From Ophiothrix spiculata (taxonomy: Eukaryota; Echinodermata; Ophiuroidea; Amphilepidida; Ophiotrichidae), in the NCBI GenBank assembly GCA_000969725.1, contig JXSR01S035042.1: a stretch of 23,697 nucleotides of DNA; one strand, written 5' to 3'. Shown here piece by piece: positions 1 to 9,345 of this stretch (position 1 is the first letter of the stretch; the number at the start of each line of letters is the position of its first letter). The notes beneath the pieces were generated by a model. That model made no database searches and was not told where the DNA came from. It was given only the letters and a program-made list of their open reading frames with translations. The position numbers and the translations under genes are program-made.

Positions 1-193
1 ATTCGCCCCCCGGAACCACATCAACACGGCGATTTTCACAACCATACGACAAATGATGAAAGAGTAGATACAAATTCTAAGCGTGACGCACCAACCCCAT
101 ATGTATACACCTTTGCCTGGCTAAGGCAAAGGTCTAAAAATATGGTGAAAAGATCAAATTTCATTTTTTGACATAAAATGTATTAATGCATAA
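1..193. other. Unassigned left edge with a short hairpin
   Basis: No gene is recognised here. The one visible structure is a perfect 10-bp stem (109-118 with 124-133, arm ACCTTTGCCT) around a 5-base loop. The first 60 bases are richer in GC than the rest of the window. The stretch may belong to the retroelement relic that follows, but no reading frame links them. Confidence 0.4.
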
Positions 194-511
194 GTGTTAA
201 ATGATTTTCTCCTCAAACGGCTTGTAAATATTCAACGTACTGCTGCACGTATTGTTGTAAGAAAACGCAAGTTTGATCCAATCAGTGCGGACCTTGTTGA
301 GTTACATTGGCTGCCAATAAAGCAGCGCATTGATTACAAGATTTGCATTCTTGTTTTTAAATGTATGCATAATATTGCTCCTTCATATCTCACTGACATT
401 TTGCATGTAACAACTTCACAGCGTCATCTTCGTTCATCTACCGCCTCATTCAAACTTATGGAACATAGAACAACTCATTCAACATTTGCTGACAGATCAT
501 TTTCATGCTAG
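194..511 (+). pseudogene. CR1/L2-like non-LTR retrotransposon, C-terminal reverse transcriptase relic
   Basis: The 105-codon open frame matches the tail end of the ORF2 reverse transcriptase of CR1/L2-type non-LTR elements, which copy their RNA at a nicked chromosomal target. The recognisable order is a QRTAARIV-type helix, then ELHWLPIKQRIDYKI, then FKCMHNIAPSYLTDIL, then a HLRSS motif and a final DRSFS. The catalytic palm would lie upstream and is absent. The frame also stops just where members of this family continue with an 'APxLWNxLP' segment, so both ends are lost. Downstream, around 517-560, a frame reading DVKAFLEI could be the displaced 'FKxxLKTHLF' tail after an internal deletion. 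The frame begins at a GTG and has no credible start, so this is a dead fragment. The family assignment rests on remembered motif order, not on a search. Confidence 0.8.
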
Positions 512-886
512 TGATGTGAAAGCATTTTTAGAAATTTGTATGCATTTATATTGTAAATATAATTAACAGAAGGGAGCTATTGGGGTTGGGATGTTCTTAT
601 TCTGGCGTATTCAAACCTTAATTAAGTTGACACTTCTTTTATTAACACACTTGCCTCACATCTTAACTTCTGTACTAAAATAGCAAGATCTGAATTTGTA
701 CTTGACATTTAAGAACACAATTTGTAAAAATAAAAATAGAACATCCTTCCCTTTTCTCACATCGTTTTGGATTTAATCACTCACAGTCTTCCTCAACTGT
801 CTTCTTTAGTTATATCTAAATATTGTTGCATATGTGTGATTATTCACTGTATCTTTTTGAGTTATTATATTTTATTACTTTTATTA

Positions 887-1128
887 CCGTATTGTTTCTA
901 TTAATCGCCCATTCTCTATTAAAAGCCCACCCCAAAAAAATTCAAAGAGAAGTGTTAAAAAACATTCAATTTTGTAGCATTTTTGTGTATCATTAAGCTT
1001 TAACCAACAATCGCTAGTAACAGGAAACAGGATTTTGTTCAAATTTTGATGTTGAAAATTGGTCTCTAATAATCGCCCACCCTTCAAGAAATGTCGCCGT
1101 CCATGGGCGTTTATTAGGAACAATACGG
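887..1128. mobile_element. 242-bp MITE with 25-bp TIRs and TA target duplication
   Basis: The ends are inverted repeats of 25 bases with 3 mismatches (887-911 and 1104-1128), starting CCGTATTGTT and reading into CGCCCA. TA flanks both sides (885-886, 1129-1130). R2, R3 and R4 lack the insert at the matching point and read straight from TTTATTA into TATATTTA, which gives the empty site. The TA target suggests a non-autonomous member of a Tc1/mariner/pogo-type family, but no transposase is present to confirm that. A 79-codon minus-strand frame inside it is only a translation of the element. Confidence 0.85.
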
Positions 1129-1690
1129 TATATATTTTAAAAAACGGCTCCTCTAGTATGATTGTGTTGGTGTTTTATGCTCCAACAAAATCTTAAATTG
1201 TTGACAACCCACCCTACTAAGTTAAGGTGCCTCAGATAAATCTCACAGCTGTTTGATTTGTATTTAGTGTTTTCTTGTGTTGATCACATCTCTGAATTAA
1301 AAAAAAAATGGAAAGGGAGTCACCGACTTATAATTCAAGAAATATCTATAAACACAAGACCCAATACAAAAAAGCCAAGAGCTGGCTCTAAAAAAGACTT
1401 AAGACAATGATTCTGTCAATAACTCATGCGTTAGCCATTTACATATGTATTCAATGTGATCTATTTTCATATAAAAGAATTAAACCACCCCAAAAATGGC
1501 CCATCCTGTAAAATAAAAGAATACAAAATGTACAGATGACCCTTTGCACCTAGGGTCAATATGAAAACAGTACAAATACAAGCCAAAGTCGTTGAGTGTA
1601 CAAGATAAACCCTCGTCATCAGCCCAACTCGCTTTACTCTCTAATTAAGATTCTAGATCAGCAACTTAATTTAAAATTGCCCATCAGGCC

Positions 1691-1729
1691 AAGTTGCTCA
1701 AGTTACCTGCGCTATGCTTGAAGCAACTT
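1691..1729. repeat. Conserved stem-loop in the right part of R1
   Basis: Arms 1691-1702 (AAGTTGCTCAAG) and 1717-1729 (CTTGAAGCAACTT) pair with one bulged base around a 14-base loop. The same structure, arms and loop unchanged, occurs in R4 at 17103-17141. It sits in the best-conserved stretch of the right part of R. Function is unknown. Confidence 0.6.
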
Positions 1730-1975
1730 CAGCTGAAAGAAAACTCTTCTTTTCATACAAGGTGTGTTTGTACTTTGTTTGGTACAAATGGACTTGGGAG
1801 GGTCAAAGCTGTTTACACTAGTACCATACACTTCATGTTTCATTTAACTGAAATGAGATCTGGGCAGCAGATTCCCCCAAGATCTCTGAAACATGACAAT
1901 TCATCCAAATAAGTATTTCAAAAAATCCTGTTAAGCTTCCAGATGTAAACACTGCCAATTACATGATCAAGAAAC

Positions 1976-1999
1976 ATCATCATCATTATCATCATCACT
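1976..1999. repeat. (CAT)n microsatellite
   Basis: Eight CAT-type triplets with one or two substitutions. The matching place in body B (about 10595-10615) has only a degenerate trace. Confidence 0.7.
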
Positions 2000-2278
2000 A
2001 CAGTGATTGTAACTGGAAAAAAATTGCCTAAGTAAAGTAAGAATTGTCCACAAATCTGCAAGCTACGTGTATCAAGAAAGTTTCCATCGTGTCCTTACAT
2101 TATCATCTCAGATATCACCTGACCTGTCCATCAGCTACGTGGTTATCAGGTACTGTCCGATACCATTTCATTTCTAATCTTCCTAATGTCTTTAACGGCT
2201 TCAAATGCATTAACCACTTTCAAACTGACCTGACGAATCACTATTTTTCTCTAGTTGCTAGTTACTTGTTCATTACAT

Positions 2279-2640
2279 GCTACTATACTATTAATCTCCA
2301 CATTACCTTGAGAAGATAAATAATGGATAATTACTATTTTCTACTAGTTGCTAATTATTTTTAGAAATATCTTGCTAATATTTCTTCAATGTTATCTTCT
2401 GAAGACAGAAACAGGAATTTACTATTTCCCTCTATAAAAAAAAATAGTTGCAAAGTGTAAGAAATATTTTTTTTGTTCAGAATATGCTACTATTATCTCC
2501 ACATTATCTTGTGAGGATAAATAATGGATAGTTACTATTTTCTACTAGTTGCTAGTTACTTTAAAGAATATCTTGCTAATATTATCTTCCAAAGACAGCC
2601 ACGAAAAGTTACTATTTTCCTCTAGTTTCAAGGTAGTATT
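2279..2640. repeat. ~190-207 bp tandem repeat, two units (body A)
   Basis: Units begin GCTACTAT at 2279 and 2486. They share the order ATCTCCACATTA, GAGGATAAATAATGGATA, CTACTAGTTGCTA, CTTGCTAATATT, then a GAAGACAG block. The second unit is incomplete at its right end. Body B carries three units at 12059, 12254 and 12442, so copy number changed after the duplication. Confidence 0.8.
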
Positions 2641-3418
2641 TAAGGATGTTGCTAAAATTATCTTCTGGAGATAGTCACGACTTCTTAAGCTGTGAGTACC
2701 TCATCTGCACTCTACTTTATAGGTTTACGATATAGTCAAGATTTTCTCTCGGAAGTTCATTGACCAGCAGTTGCAAAATTTCTTACATCAATTTATAATT
2801 GTGTTAAATATCAAGAATATTTAAAAGTTTCACATCCCTAATTTTCCCCAAAGCTTACACCATTATTTACATGTGAGGAGACATTAAGATATATAAAGCA
2901 TCACTGATATCTAAGATGACTGATTTTGTTGTTGTATTTTAGAAATCAATATCCATATTTAGAAAATCTACTATCTGCCATTGTTTACTAATCTAACATT
3001 TACCAGCTGATCTTTAACAACAAAATGCACTTTGAATATTCAATATCACTTCTAAAGCAAACTATTTGTTGGATATAAAACATCCATACTTTGATCCTTA
3101 AAGAGTTTTGAACCATGCTACCAAATTTAAGGTATAGAAAATGTTCAACATATGTTACATTTTTTCAAAAGCCTCCAATATCCAGTACACATTACATTTT
3201 CTAGAACAAGTTTACCCACACAGTACCCTGGGACACTAAAACGAGGTCTTCACTTTACTACTCAGCTAAGTGTTACTAGATGTAAATTCACTTGTGCGCT
3301 TTGAATATCTTAGGTATCCAATATCATTGAACTCGTGAAGAGGTTTTACCTACTTTCTACATAGGAGAAGTTATGATGTTAAAATGAAGGCCAAAATATA
3401 TTCCAAGAAGTAGATATG

Positions 3419-3580
3419 AGATGTGTTAGACATGAAACTTTGATGAGGAAAATCTTAAAATACTAAATCAAAATAACAAAAACAGAGAGGCTGGGCGTAA
3501 ATTTCGGGCCTTGTTGCCAACACATTGTCAGGCACCACTCTGCAAAAACTAGATTTTTTAGATTTTTTTGCTATTCATAC
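3419..3580. repeat. 162-bp block identical between bodies A and B
   Basis: This interval matches 13274-13435 without a single difference, within a wider stretch (about 3160-3600) that has only around ten differences. Other parts of the two bodies are clearly more diverged. It includes a GC-richer core around 3490-3540 (GGCTGGGCG, TTTCGGGCC). No reading frame, splice signal or known RNA fold is evident. Recent gene conversion or functional constraint could both explain it. Confidence 0.7.
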
Positions 3581-3793
3581 CTAGAAGCCGTTGATTTCTA
3601 GTTGTTTCTGAACATTACATTAATTTGCATGGAGCAAAACCATTAAAACATGACAGCAGTTAGGCACACACTTTTAAATCCATATGCCGCTCTTTTAAAA
3701 AATAAGAGGCGACGAGAACCAAGGACACGCCCCTACCTAAATCCGTTAATGGATTAGGTGGATTATGAATATCATGTCCAACAGTAATATGTG

Positions 3794-3841
3794 CAAAATT
3801 ATGATATGTAATCAGAACAAAATTATGATATGTAATCAGAA
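3794..3841. repeat. 24-bp direct duplication
   Basis: Two adjacent copies of a 24-base unit beginning CAAAATTATGATATG. Both are also present in body B (about 13650-13697), so this duplication predates the large one. Confidence 0.75.
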
Positions 3842-4321
3842 CAACAAAATATCAAATGGAACTATGGGCATTTTGTGTGGGCAGAGTATTGACAAGCAGC
3901 TCATAATCAGGCATGTATGGGCAGTAGCAAAATCGTATTGTGAAAAGTAAATAAAAATAGACTTCAGATTCCAATCACACATTTTTCCAGGACTGATTAG
4001 GTAACTATCTATTATCTATATCATTTTCATGTGCATTGAAAGCTATGTTTTGAGATTCCAATTTAAAACAAAAGTGGCAGGATTCTTCGTTTTGGTTTTA
4101 CAAATGTGATAAATAGTCCCTCCAGAATGTTGTACACGCTAACATGGTTTTTTTATTAAAAAATAACTCTATAGCTGGCACTTAGTAACATTGTCCCTAT
4201 TAATGTTGGAATATCAGTCTTACAGCATAGTATGTGCCCATTCACATCCTACCAGCTGTAAATGCAGCAAACCTCATTTTCCGCTACAGGTGAAAAAATG
4301 CAAAGGTTGTACTTTGCTGAA

Positions 4322-4351
4322 ATTTATTTATTTATTTATTTATTTATTTAA
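4322..4351. repeat. (TTTA)n microsatellite
   Basis: About seven TTTA units. Body B has only two units followed by a T-run at the same place (about 14840-14865). Confidence 0.9.
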
Positions 4352-4360
4352 TGCAGATTC

Positions 4361-4400
4361 AAAATCTTTATGTTTGCTTCAAAATCTTTATGTTTGCTTC
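4361..4400. repeat. 20-bp tandem duplication specific to body A
   Basis: AAAATCTTTATGTTTGCTTC occurs twice in succession. Body B has it once (about 14871-14890). Confidence 0.85.
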
Positions 4401-4888
4401 AAAAACCCTTCAAAATTACATTTCAAAAAAATGCTCAGAAATATGAAATATATCTGTATATTCTGAGGACTATCCACACAAAAAAAACATTGAGCTTACT
4501 GATTTTTGAATGCATTTATCTCAGTCTCACCTTGTACTCCATAACAGCCTTTAACAACCCAAAACGTGACTCATGTAACCAAAGTGAAGTTCAATGATGT
4601 TTTTTTAAGAGACCACATTTACAGCTGGTTCCAGATGAACAGTCACATATTCCTGATACCATTGACAATTTATTGGCTGGTTTCTTATCTGGGTTTGTGT
4701 CATACTTTCATACTCCCATACTCTTATTTGTATTTGTCATGAAAGATGTATTTGTTTCCTATTTGGTATATGAATTGATTGATTAAATCTTGACTAAAAT
4801 CAGAAGTATGTGAATTATTTATGTCACCTACAAGAAACAACTCGCCCAGCTTTAACAAAAACAGACTAAAACATAATCAGACAGAAAA

Positions 4889-5124
4889 GTGGGAAATTCT
4901 ATGTAATGACTGAAAAAAAATATGCAAAATTTAATAAATTTTGCATTCTAAAAAATTATAAAATTTTGCACCCCACCGTAAAGTCAATTTGTAAATACAT
5001 GAAAATGTGGGAAATTCTATGTAATGATTGAAAGAAATTATGCAAAATTGCATTATAAAACAATAAAAAAATGTGCACCCTAAAGTCAATTTGTAAATAC
5101 ATGTTGTATACAAATCTTCCAATT
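4889..5124. repeat. 118-bp tandem duplication specific to body A
   Basis: GTGGGAAATTCTATGTAATG starts at 4889 and again at 5007, and both units end near GTCAATTTGTAAATACATG. Body B has a single unit (about 15186-15246). The first unit holds a near-perfect palindrome at 4923-4945 (11-bp arms TGCAAAATTTA). The 73-codon minus-strand frame across this region is only a translation of the repeat. Confidence 0.8.
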
Positions 5125-5647
5125 TCAATTTGTGATCCATTTTGAACTGCACTACTACATCATATGTGTTTTTGTGAATGTCTCATCATGTCATTTTATG
5201 TGCCCTGTAGAAAGTCACCATTTTATTTTATTGCCATAGAGACAAGCTTTCTTTCAATAACAAGTGATATTCAGAGTTAATTTACAGTGACAGATCTAAT
5301 AGGAATCAATTACCCCATCCTACCCTATTGCCTTTGGCATGCAATATTACTGCTGTAGTTTAACCCTATGAAAACGAACTGCTAAATGGTGAAAATATAT
5401 TGTGTACCATTAAATGAACCAATCAAAAAACGCGTATTACAAATGATGTACGAAAAACATTTTGATGCAGTTCTTTGTAGAATAAGTGACACAATTTGTA
5501 GTACACTACCTCATTTTGAGTTTGAAGTTTTGAACATTGTAATTTGTAAAATTAATTTGCAAAAGAAGTATCAATTTATGCCATTTCTGATTTCAAACTC
5601 TCAAGTAGCAATTAGCTGTAATCATCGACTCCAGTGAAGAAATTAGA

Positions 5648-5826
5648 GCCGGTGCAGACTCCACTATCGTATAGAATATTTTGCTTAGAATATTCTATGC
5701 TGACGACAAAATGACGTAAGTTATCGAATAAAACACACAGCTTTATGCGATGACCTACGTCATTTTGTCGTCAGCATAGAATATTCTAAGCAAAATATTC
5801 TATACGATAGGGGAGTCTGAACCGGC
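5648..5826. mobile_element. Foldback MITE, copy 1: 79-bp arms, 21-base loop
   Basis: Left arm 5648-5726 and right arm 5748-5826 are inverted copies with about 4 mismatches in 79. The element can therefore fold almost completely into one hairpin. The outer ends read GCCGGTGCAGACTCC and its complement. Body B lacks it at the matching position (about 15794-15800), which gives an empty site. Flanking TTA on both sides fits a TA or TTA target duplication, but the flanks have drifted. A second copy lies at 8549-8692. It is too small to encode any protein. Confidence 0.85.
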
Positions 5827-6425
5827 CTTTACCGGTAGTTTTACAAATAAGTCACTTAAGGTAGCTTGAACGGCTATTTACACATGTCAGAAAATTAGCT
5901 ATAAAGTAAATAGTTTTGGGAAATGGGAACCAAAACCTATTTCTATTTAAAGAAAACCCTTCAGTGGTAACACGTAACAAGTTTTATAATATTCAGCCAA
6001 TTTCTTAGTTTTTCTTTTATTTTTTGAAAATTCCCTAAAAAATCTGAGTTTTTGAATTTTCATGTCAAGAGGGAATGTGCTATGACATTCAAATTTTAGG
6101 GGCTGGTGAAGGATCACAATAGCTTAATTCTCTCGTGGGCTTTTTGCCATAAAGTGTTTTATTATCAAGAAAAATGATTTTTTAGATCCTAAATTTAGGC
6201 ATATTTTCAAACACCTATAAAATTGTGAGAAGTATGTTGTTACAATTTATGAGGAATTGCAGACAGCTGTTTGGGAACTGGATGCATATATACTGACAAA
6301 TCTAAAGAAACATTACTCTTGTCATTGCCAATGCTTTTTCCATTTTCTTTAACTATCAGAAATACAGATGATGAGATTATATGTCAATAAGCCTATCATG
6401 AAGTAATCTATCATTAAGCAAATGT

Positions 6426-6774
6426 GAATTAAGTTGACACACTTCTGTTATTAACACACTTGCCTCATCACTTAACTTCTTTACTAAAATAGCAAGATCT
6501 GAATTTGTACTTGACATTTAAGAACACAATTTGTAAAAATAAAAATAGAACATCCTTCCCTTTTCTCACATCGTTCTGGGTTTAATCACTCACTGTCTTC
6601 CTCGACTGCCTTCTTTAGTTATATCTAAATATCATTGCATATGCATGATTATTCACTGTATCTTTTTGAGTTTTTATATTTTATTACTTTTATTATATAT
6701 TTAAAAATAATCTCTAGCATTGTGATGATGTTATACGATCTTATAAAATCATAAATTGAAGTGGAAAGCCCCAT
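6426..6774. repeat. Repeat segment R, copy 2 (R2, left part only)
   Basis: Begins GAATTAAGTTGACACAC directly after body A and is closest to R1. It runs to GAAGTGGAAAGCCCCATTAA, then passes at once into R3. The right part of R is missing. Confidence 0.8.
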
Positions 6775-7118
6775 TAATTAACACACTTCCCTCACATCTT
6801 TAACTTCTTTACTAAAATAGCAAGATCTTAATTTGTACTTGACATTTAAGAACACAATTTGTAATGATAAAAATAGAACATCCTTCCTTTTTCTTCCAGC
6901 GTTTTGGGTTTAATCACTCATGTATTCCTCTACTGTCTTCTTTAGTTATATCTTAATATCGTTGCATATGCGTGATTTATTCACTGTATCTTTTGAGTTT
7001 TTATATTTTATTGCTTTCATTGTATATTTATAAAAAAAATAGTCTCAAGCATTGTAATGATGTTAAACGATCTAACAAAATCGTAAATAGAAGTGGAAAG
7101 CCACATTAAGTAAAGGTG
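6775..7118. repeat. Repeat segment R, copy 3 (R3, left part only)
   Basis: Starts within the motif TTAACACACTTCC, so it lacks the first ~25 bases of R. In the TTGCTTTCATTGTATATTT block it resembles R4 more than R1 or R2. It breaks off at AAGTAAAGGTG, where R1 and R4 continue with GCTCAGAT-like sequence and a CpG-rich segment begins. Confidence 0.8.
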
Positions 7119-7520
7119 TGCGCACGACATGGCTGACCACGAGTGGCTGCGTGTATCATACATTGTGCACGTTGTAAGTACTTCATGTGTGCAACGTACG
7201 AACGCCTTTTGACTACCACGCTTTACTAACGAAAATGTACTTACACGTAAGATACACACACAGTGTCCGTACGTGCTAGGTTCATTGTCCGCAAGGCAAA
7301 TGGCTTGGGAAAATGGCAAAAATGTACATTGTACGCACAATGTCGGTACTGAGCACGTGTGGATTGTACTGATGTTTAATCGGTAGCCTGAACGTAGCCA
7401 GCACGAAGAGAAAGCTCCTCATGCTCTAAACCTGCTACGTTGTGTGCTCTAAAATTGTACCATGTTAGTACCTACAACGTACAGGACGCATGATTTGCCT
7501 ACGTTTTTGCACACAGACAG
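7119..7520. repeat. CpG-, ACGT- and GTAC-rich segment with diverged inverted repeats
   Basis: Composition changes sharply here from AT-rich to many CpG, ACGT and GTAC words. The segment near 7165-7190 (TGCACGTTGTAAGTACTTCATG region) is matched in inverse orientation near 7461-7485 (CATGTTAGTACCTACAACGT region), with weaker pairing outward. It joins directly to the broken end of R3. An old foldback element is the simplest reading. A 107-codon minus-strand frame covers part of it, but it resembles no family I recognise and runs back into R3 sequence, so I do not call a gene. Confidence 0.45.
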
Positions 7521-8090
7521 CATTTATGATGGGTAATTGTTACCACCGCTTTATATTACTGCTGACTAAAATATCATTTGAAATGGAAATACAGATGCCA
7601 TCTTCTGGGCGAGTTAGCTGAAGTGACAAGTCCAATATTAGCTGGGCACATCTGCAATGCACACCTAATATGGGATTAAATACATCTAATCAGTTACACA
7701 GATAGAATAATATTTTGCCACTGAGTTGGATTAAATTAATATGTACATATATAGCAGGGTATATTTATAGGACACCCTTTGAGGATATTTGATATATATA
7801 CAGCTTTCACCAACAAAGGTATTTCTCCATTTCAAATTAGTTATACCTTTGTGGCATTTTTTTTTCAAATTACACTTGGTGAGTGATAAAATGCTCTTAC
7901 ATAAAATTCACGAGGAAATAAGGGCACAAAGAAATAGAATTGGTACCATCAAGTTCCAATTAAATTGTTACGATAGTCTTCTAATATTCAAAGTACAACC
8001 AAGTGTTCTTTCAATTTTAAACACCTAAGAAAAATAACTACAAATAATTTGAAATTTGGAAAAAGTATACTCTAGGCCCCATCAAAAACT
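7521..8090. other. No feature recognised
   Basis: AT-rich unique sequence. A 79-codon plus-strand frame (7789-8028) has the composition of chance translation and no recognisable motif. Confidence 0.5.
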
Positions 8091-8273
8091 TAACCCTAAT
8101 CCATGAACTGACCATAACTCACTAAACTATGACCCGACCTTAATTCACTAACCATTAACTGACCCTAACCCTAAATATACCCTATAACAATAACTCTACT
8201 CCTGATGATAATAAGCATGCTAAACCCTAACCCTAAATATACCCTATAATAATAACTCTAAACCCTAACCCTA
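8091..8273. repeat. Degenerate telomere-like CCCTAA block with a 62-bp tandem unit
   Basis: CCCTAACCCTAA-type words recur at 8093, 8163, 8225 and 8263. A longer unit, CCCTAACCCTAAATATACCC plus an AATAACTCTA tail, starts at 8163 and repeats at 8225, a period of 62. CCCTAA is the general animal telomere repeat. Its scattered, mutated form inside AT-rich DNA suggests an interstitial telomeric relic or a minisatellite grown from one, not a chromosome end. Confidence 0.7.
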
Positions 8274-8548
8274 CATTTTGGATGGGATCTAAAGTATCCT
8301 GAAATTCTTTTCGAAATTGACACATCTAGTTCAGGTGTTACAATTTCACATTTTGTGAAGTTTTGCCACTATTTTGATTTCATTCAGGTAAAAAAATGGG
8401 AACTTTTTTAACAATTGTTTGTTTTTGTGTTATCTGTAACCTGATGGAAAGAACTTGAAAAATTTTGTATTTTGTGATTTTTGGTGAAAAAATGTTCCTT
8501 TCATTCAAATTTTTTTTCAAAATGTTTAAACAAATTTGTCGGGAAAAA

Positions 8549-8692
8549 AAATATTCTATGCTGACGACAAAATGACATAGGTCATCGAATAAAACTGTGT
8601 ATTTTATTTGATGACCTACGTCATTTTGTCTTCAGCATAAAATATTCTAAGCAAAATATTCTATACGATATAGCGGAGTCTGAACTGGGCCT
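8549..8692. mobile_element. Foldback MITE, copy 2 (left end truncated)
   Basis: Same family as 5648-5826. It shares the centre (ATGCTGACGACAAAATGAC, GATGACCTACGTCATTTTGT) and the complete right end (AATATTCTAAGC ... GGAGTCTGAAC ... GGCC). The outer ~30 bases of the left arm are missing, the left end lying against an A-run. The loop differs from copy 1. Confidence 0.8.
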
Positions 8693-9345
8693 TATTCAAA
8701 AGTCACCCTTGCTATCTCTGTTTAAAAATGATAGGTTTTTTTTAAATGAGTTCAAATAGGTCTGAAAGTCTTGCTTAATGGTCCATATCTGTGTTCAAGA
8801 TACAAATAAGTATGTTTTGTGTAGTCATATAGACTAATTAAAAGCATATTCTCAACCTGGGATTCTCAATAGATGAAAATGTGTAAAATTCAACATGAAA
8901 ATCCTGATTTAAGTTTGTCAAAAAGCATGGGAAGAGATTATTTCAAACTGCCATTACCCTTGTGGTGCTATAAAAAGTGTTTAAAATTCCTTGATTGTGT
9001 GTAAGTTTTTGTTGTCCAGATTTATTTATTTAATTATTTATATATATAAATATTTCTTTTAATCAGAAATCAAATCAAAATGAATCAAAACTAACAATAT
9101 TATAAATATAACAATATATAAATATTTCTTTTAATCAGAATGAATCAAAACTAACAATAAAGACATTTTGTAATTAGCAACACCAAACTTTATATTTAAA
9201 TGTCTATTCAAAGACAAATGTAGGCCAAGTTGTAATATTAATTGGTCCCGAAACACTTTTTAGGTGCAATAATTTGATAAATGTGCAATAATCCCACCCA
9301 GATTAAGAGATAAGTTTTCATTTCATTTTCAGTCATAATACAAAT
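8693..9345. repeat. AT-rich tract containing a 72-bp tandem duplication (9043-9160)
   Basis: No gene is seen. Between about 9043 and 9160 the sequence ATATAAATATTTCTTTTAAT plus GAATCAAAACTAACAATA is present twice with a 72-base offset. A T-A-rich low-complexity stretch (9020-9050) precedes it. Confidence 0.6.

Larger units (their letters stand above)
618..1753. repeat. Repeat segment R, copy 1 (R1), with left and right parts
   Basis: This is the first of four copies of a non-coding segment, the others being at 6426, 6775 and 16256. The left part (618 to about 1235, minus a MITE) begins TTAATTAAGTTGACAC and shares long near-identical runs with the others, for example around 660-790. The right part (about 1397-1753) is shared only with R4 (16815-17163), at visibly high identity. 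The part between (about 1240-1396) does not match R4. The right part runs directly into body A. No reading frame is conserved between copies. Confidence 0.8.
1754..6425. repeat. Body A of the duplicated unit
   Basis: From TCATACAAGGTGTG onward this region aligns co-linearly with body B (10338-16105). The two differ by substitutions, small indels and separate insertions. Large differences in A are the foldback MITE at 5648-5826, extra sequence around 4470-4660 and 5830-6225, a 118-bp tandem duplication at 4889 and a 20-bp one at 4361. At its right end body A passes into R2 across the same junction that body B has with R4, which shows that body and R belong to one unit. No open frame is kept intact in both copies. 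The frame at 5386-5637, for example, has several stops in B. Confidence 0.85.

Noticed and set aside
2044-2319. 91-codon plus-strand ORF in body A
   Set aside because: It extends into the minisatellite, and in body B the same region is interrupted by the 1162-bp element. No recognisable motif.
4191-4466. Cysteine/histidine-containing ORF (CAHSHPTSCKC...) present in both bodies
   Set aside because: The shared part is short and runs into a microsatellite in A and out of a transposon in B. DNA-level similarity of the duplicates is enough to explain it.
5386-5637. 83-codon ORF in body A as a gene of the duplicated unit
   Set aside because: The paralogous stretch in body B (about 15535-15780) has several in-frame stops and there is no sign of protein-level constraint.
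618-7118. R1 and R2 as long terminal repeats of a retroelement enclosing body A
   Set aside because: No gag-pol-like coding, primer-binding site or polypurine tract was seen, R2 lacks the right part, and R2-R3 are in tandem. A duplicated unit fits better.
7017-7340. 107-codon minus-strand ORF
   Set aside because: It starts in the CpG-rich foldback and runs into R3 sequence. Fewer stops are expected where AT content drops.
8091-8273. True chromosome end
   Set aside because: The CCCTAA words are few, mutated and embedded in ordinary sequence on both sides.
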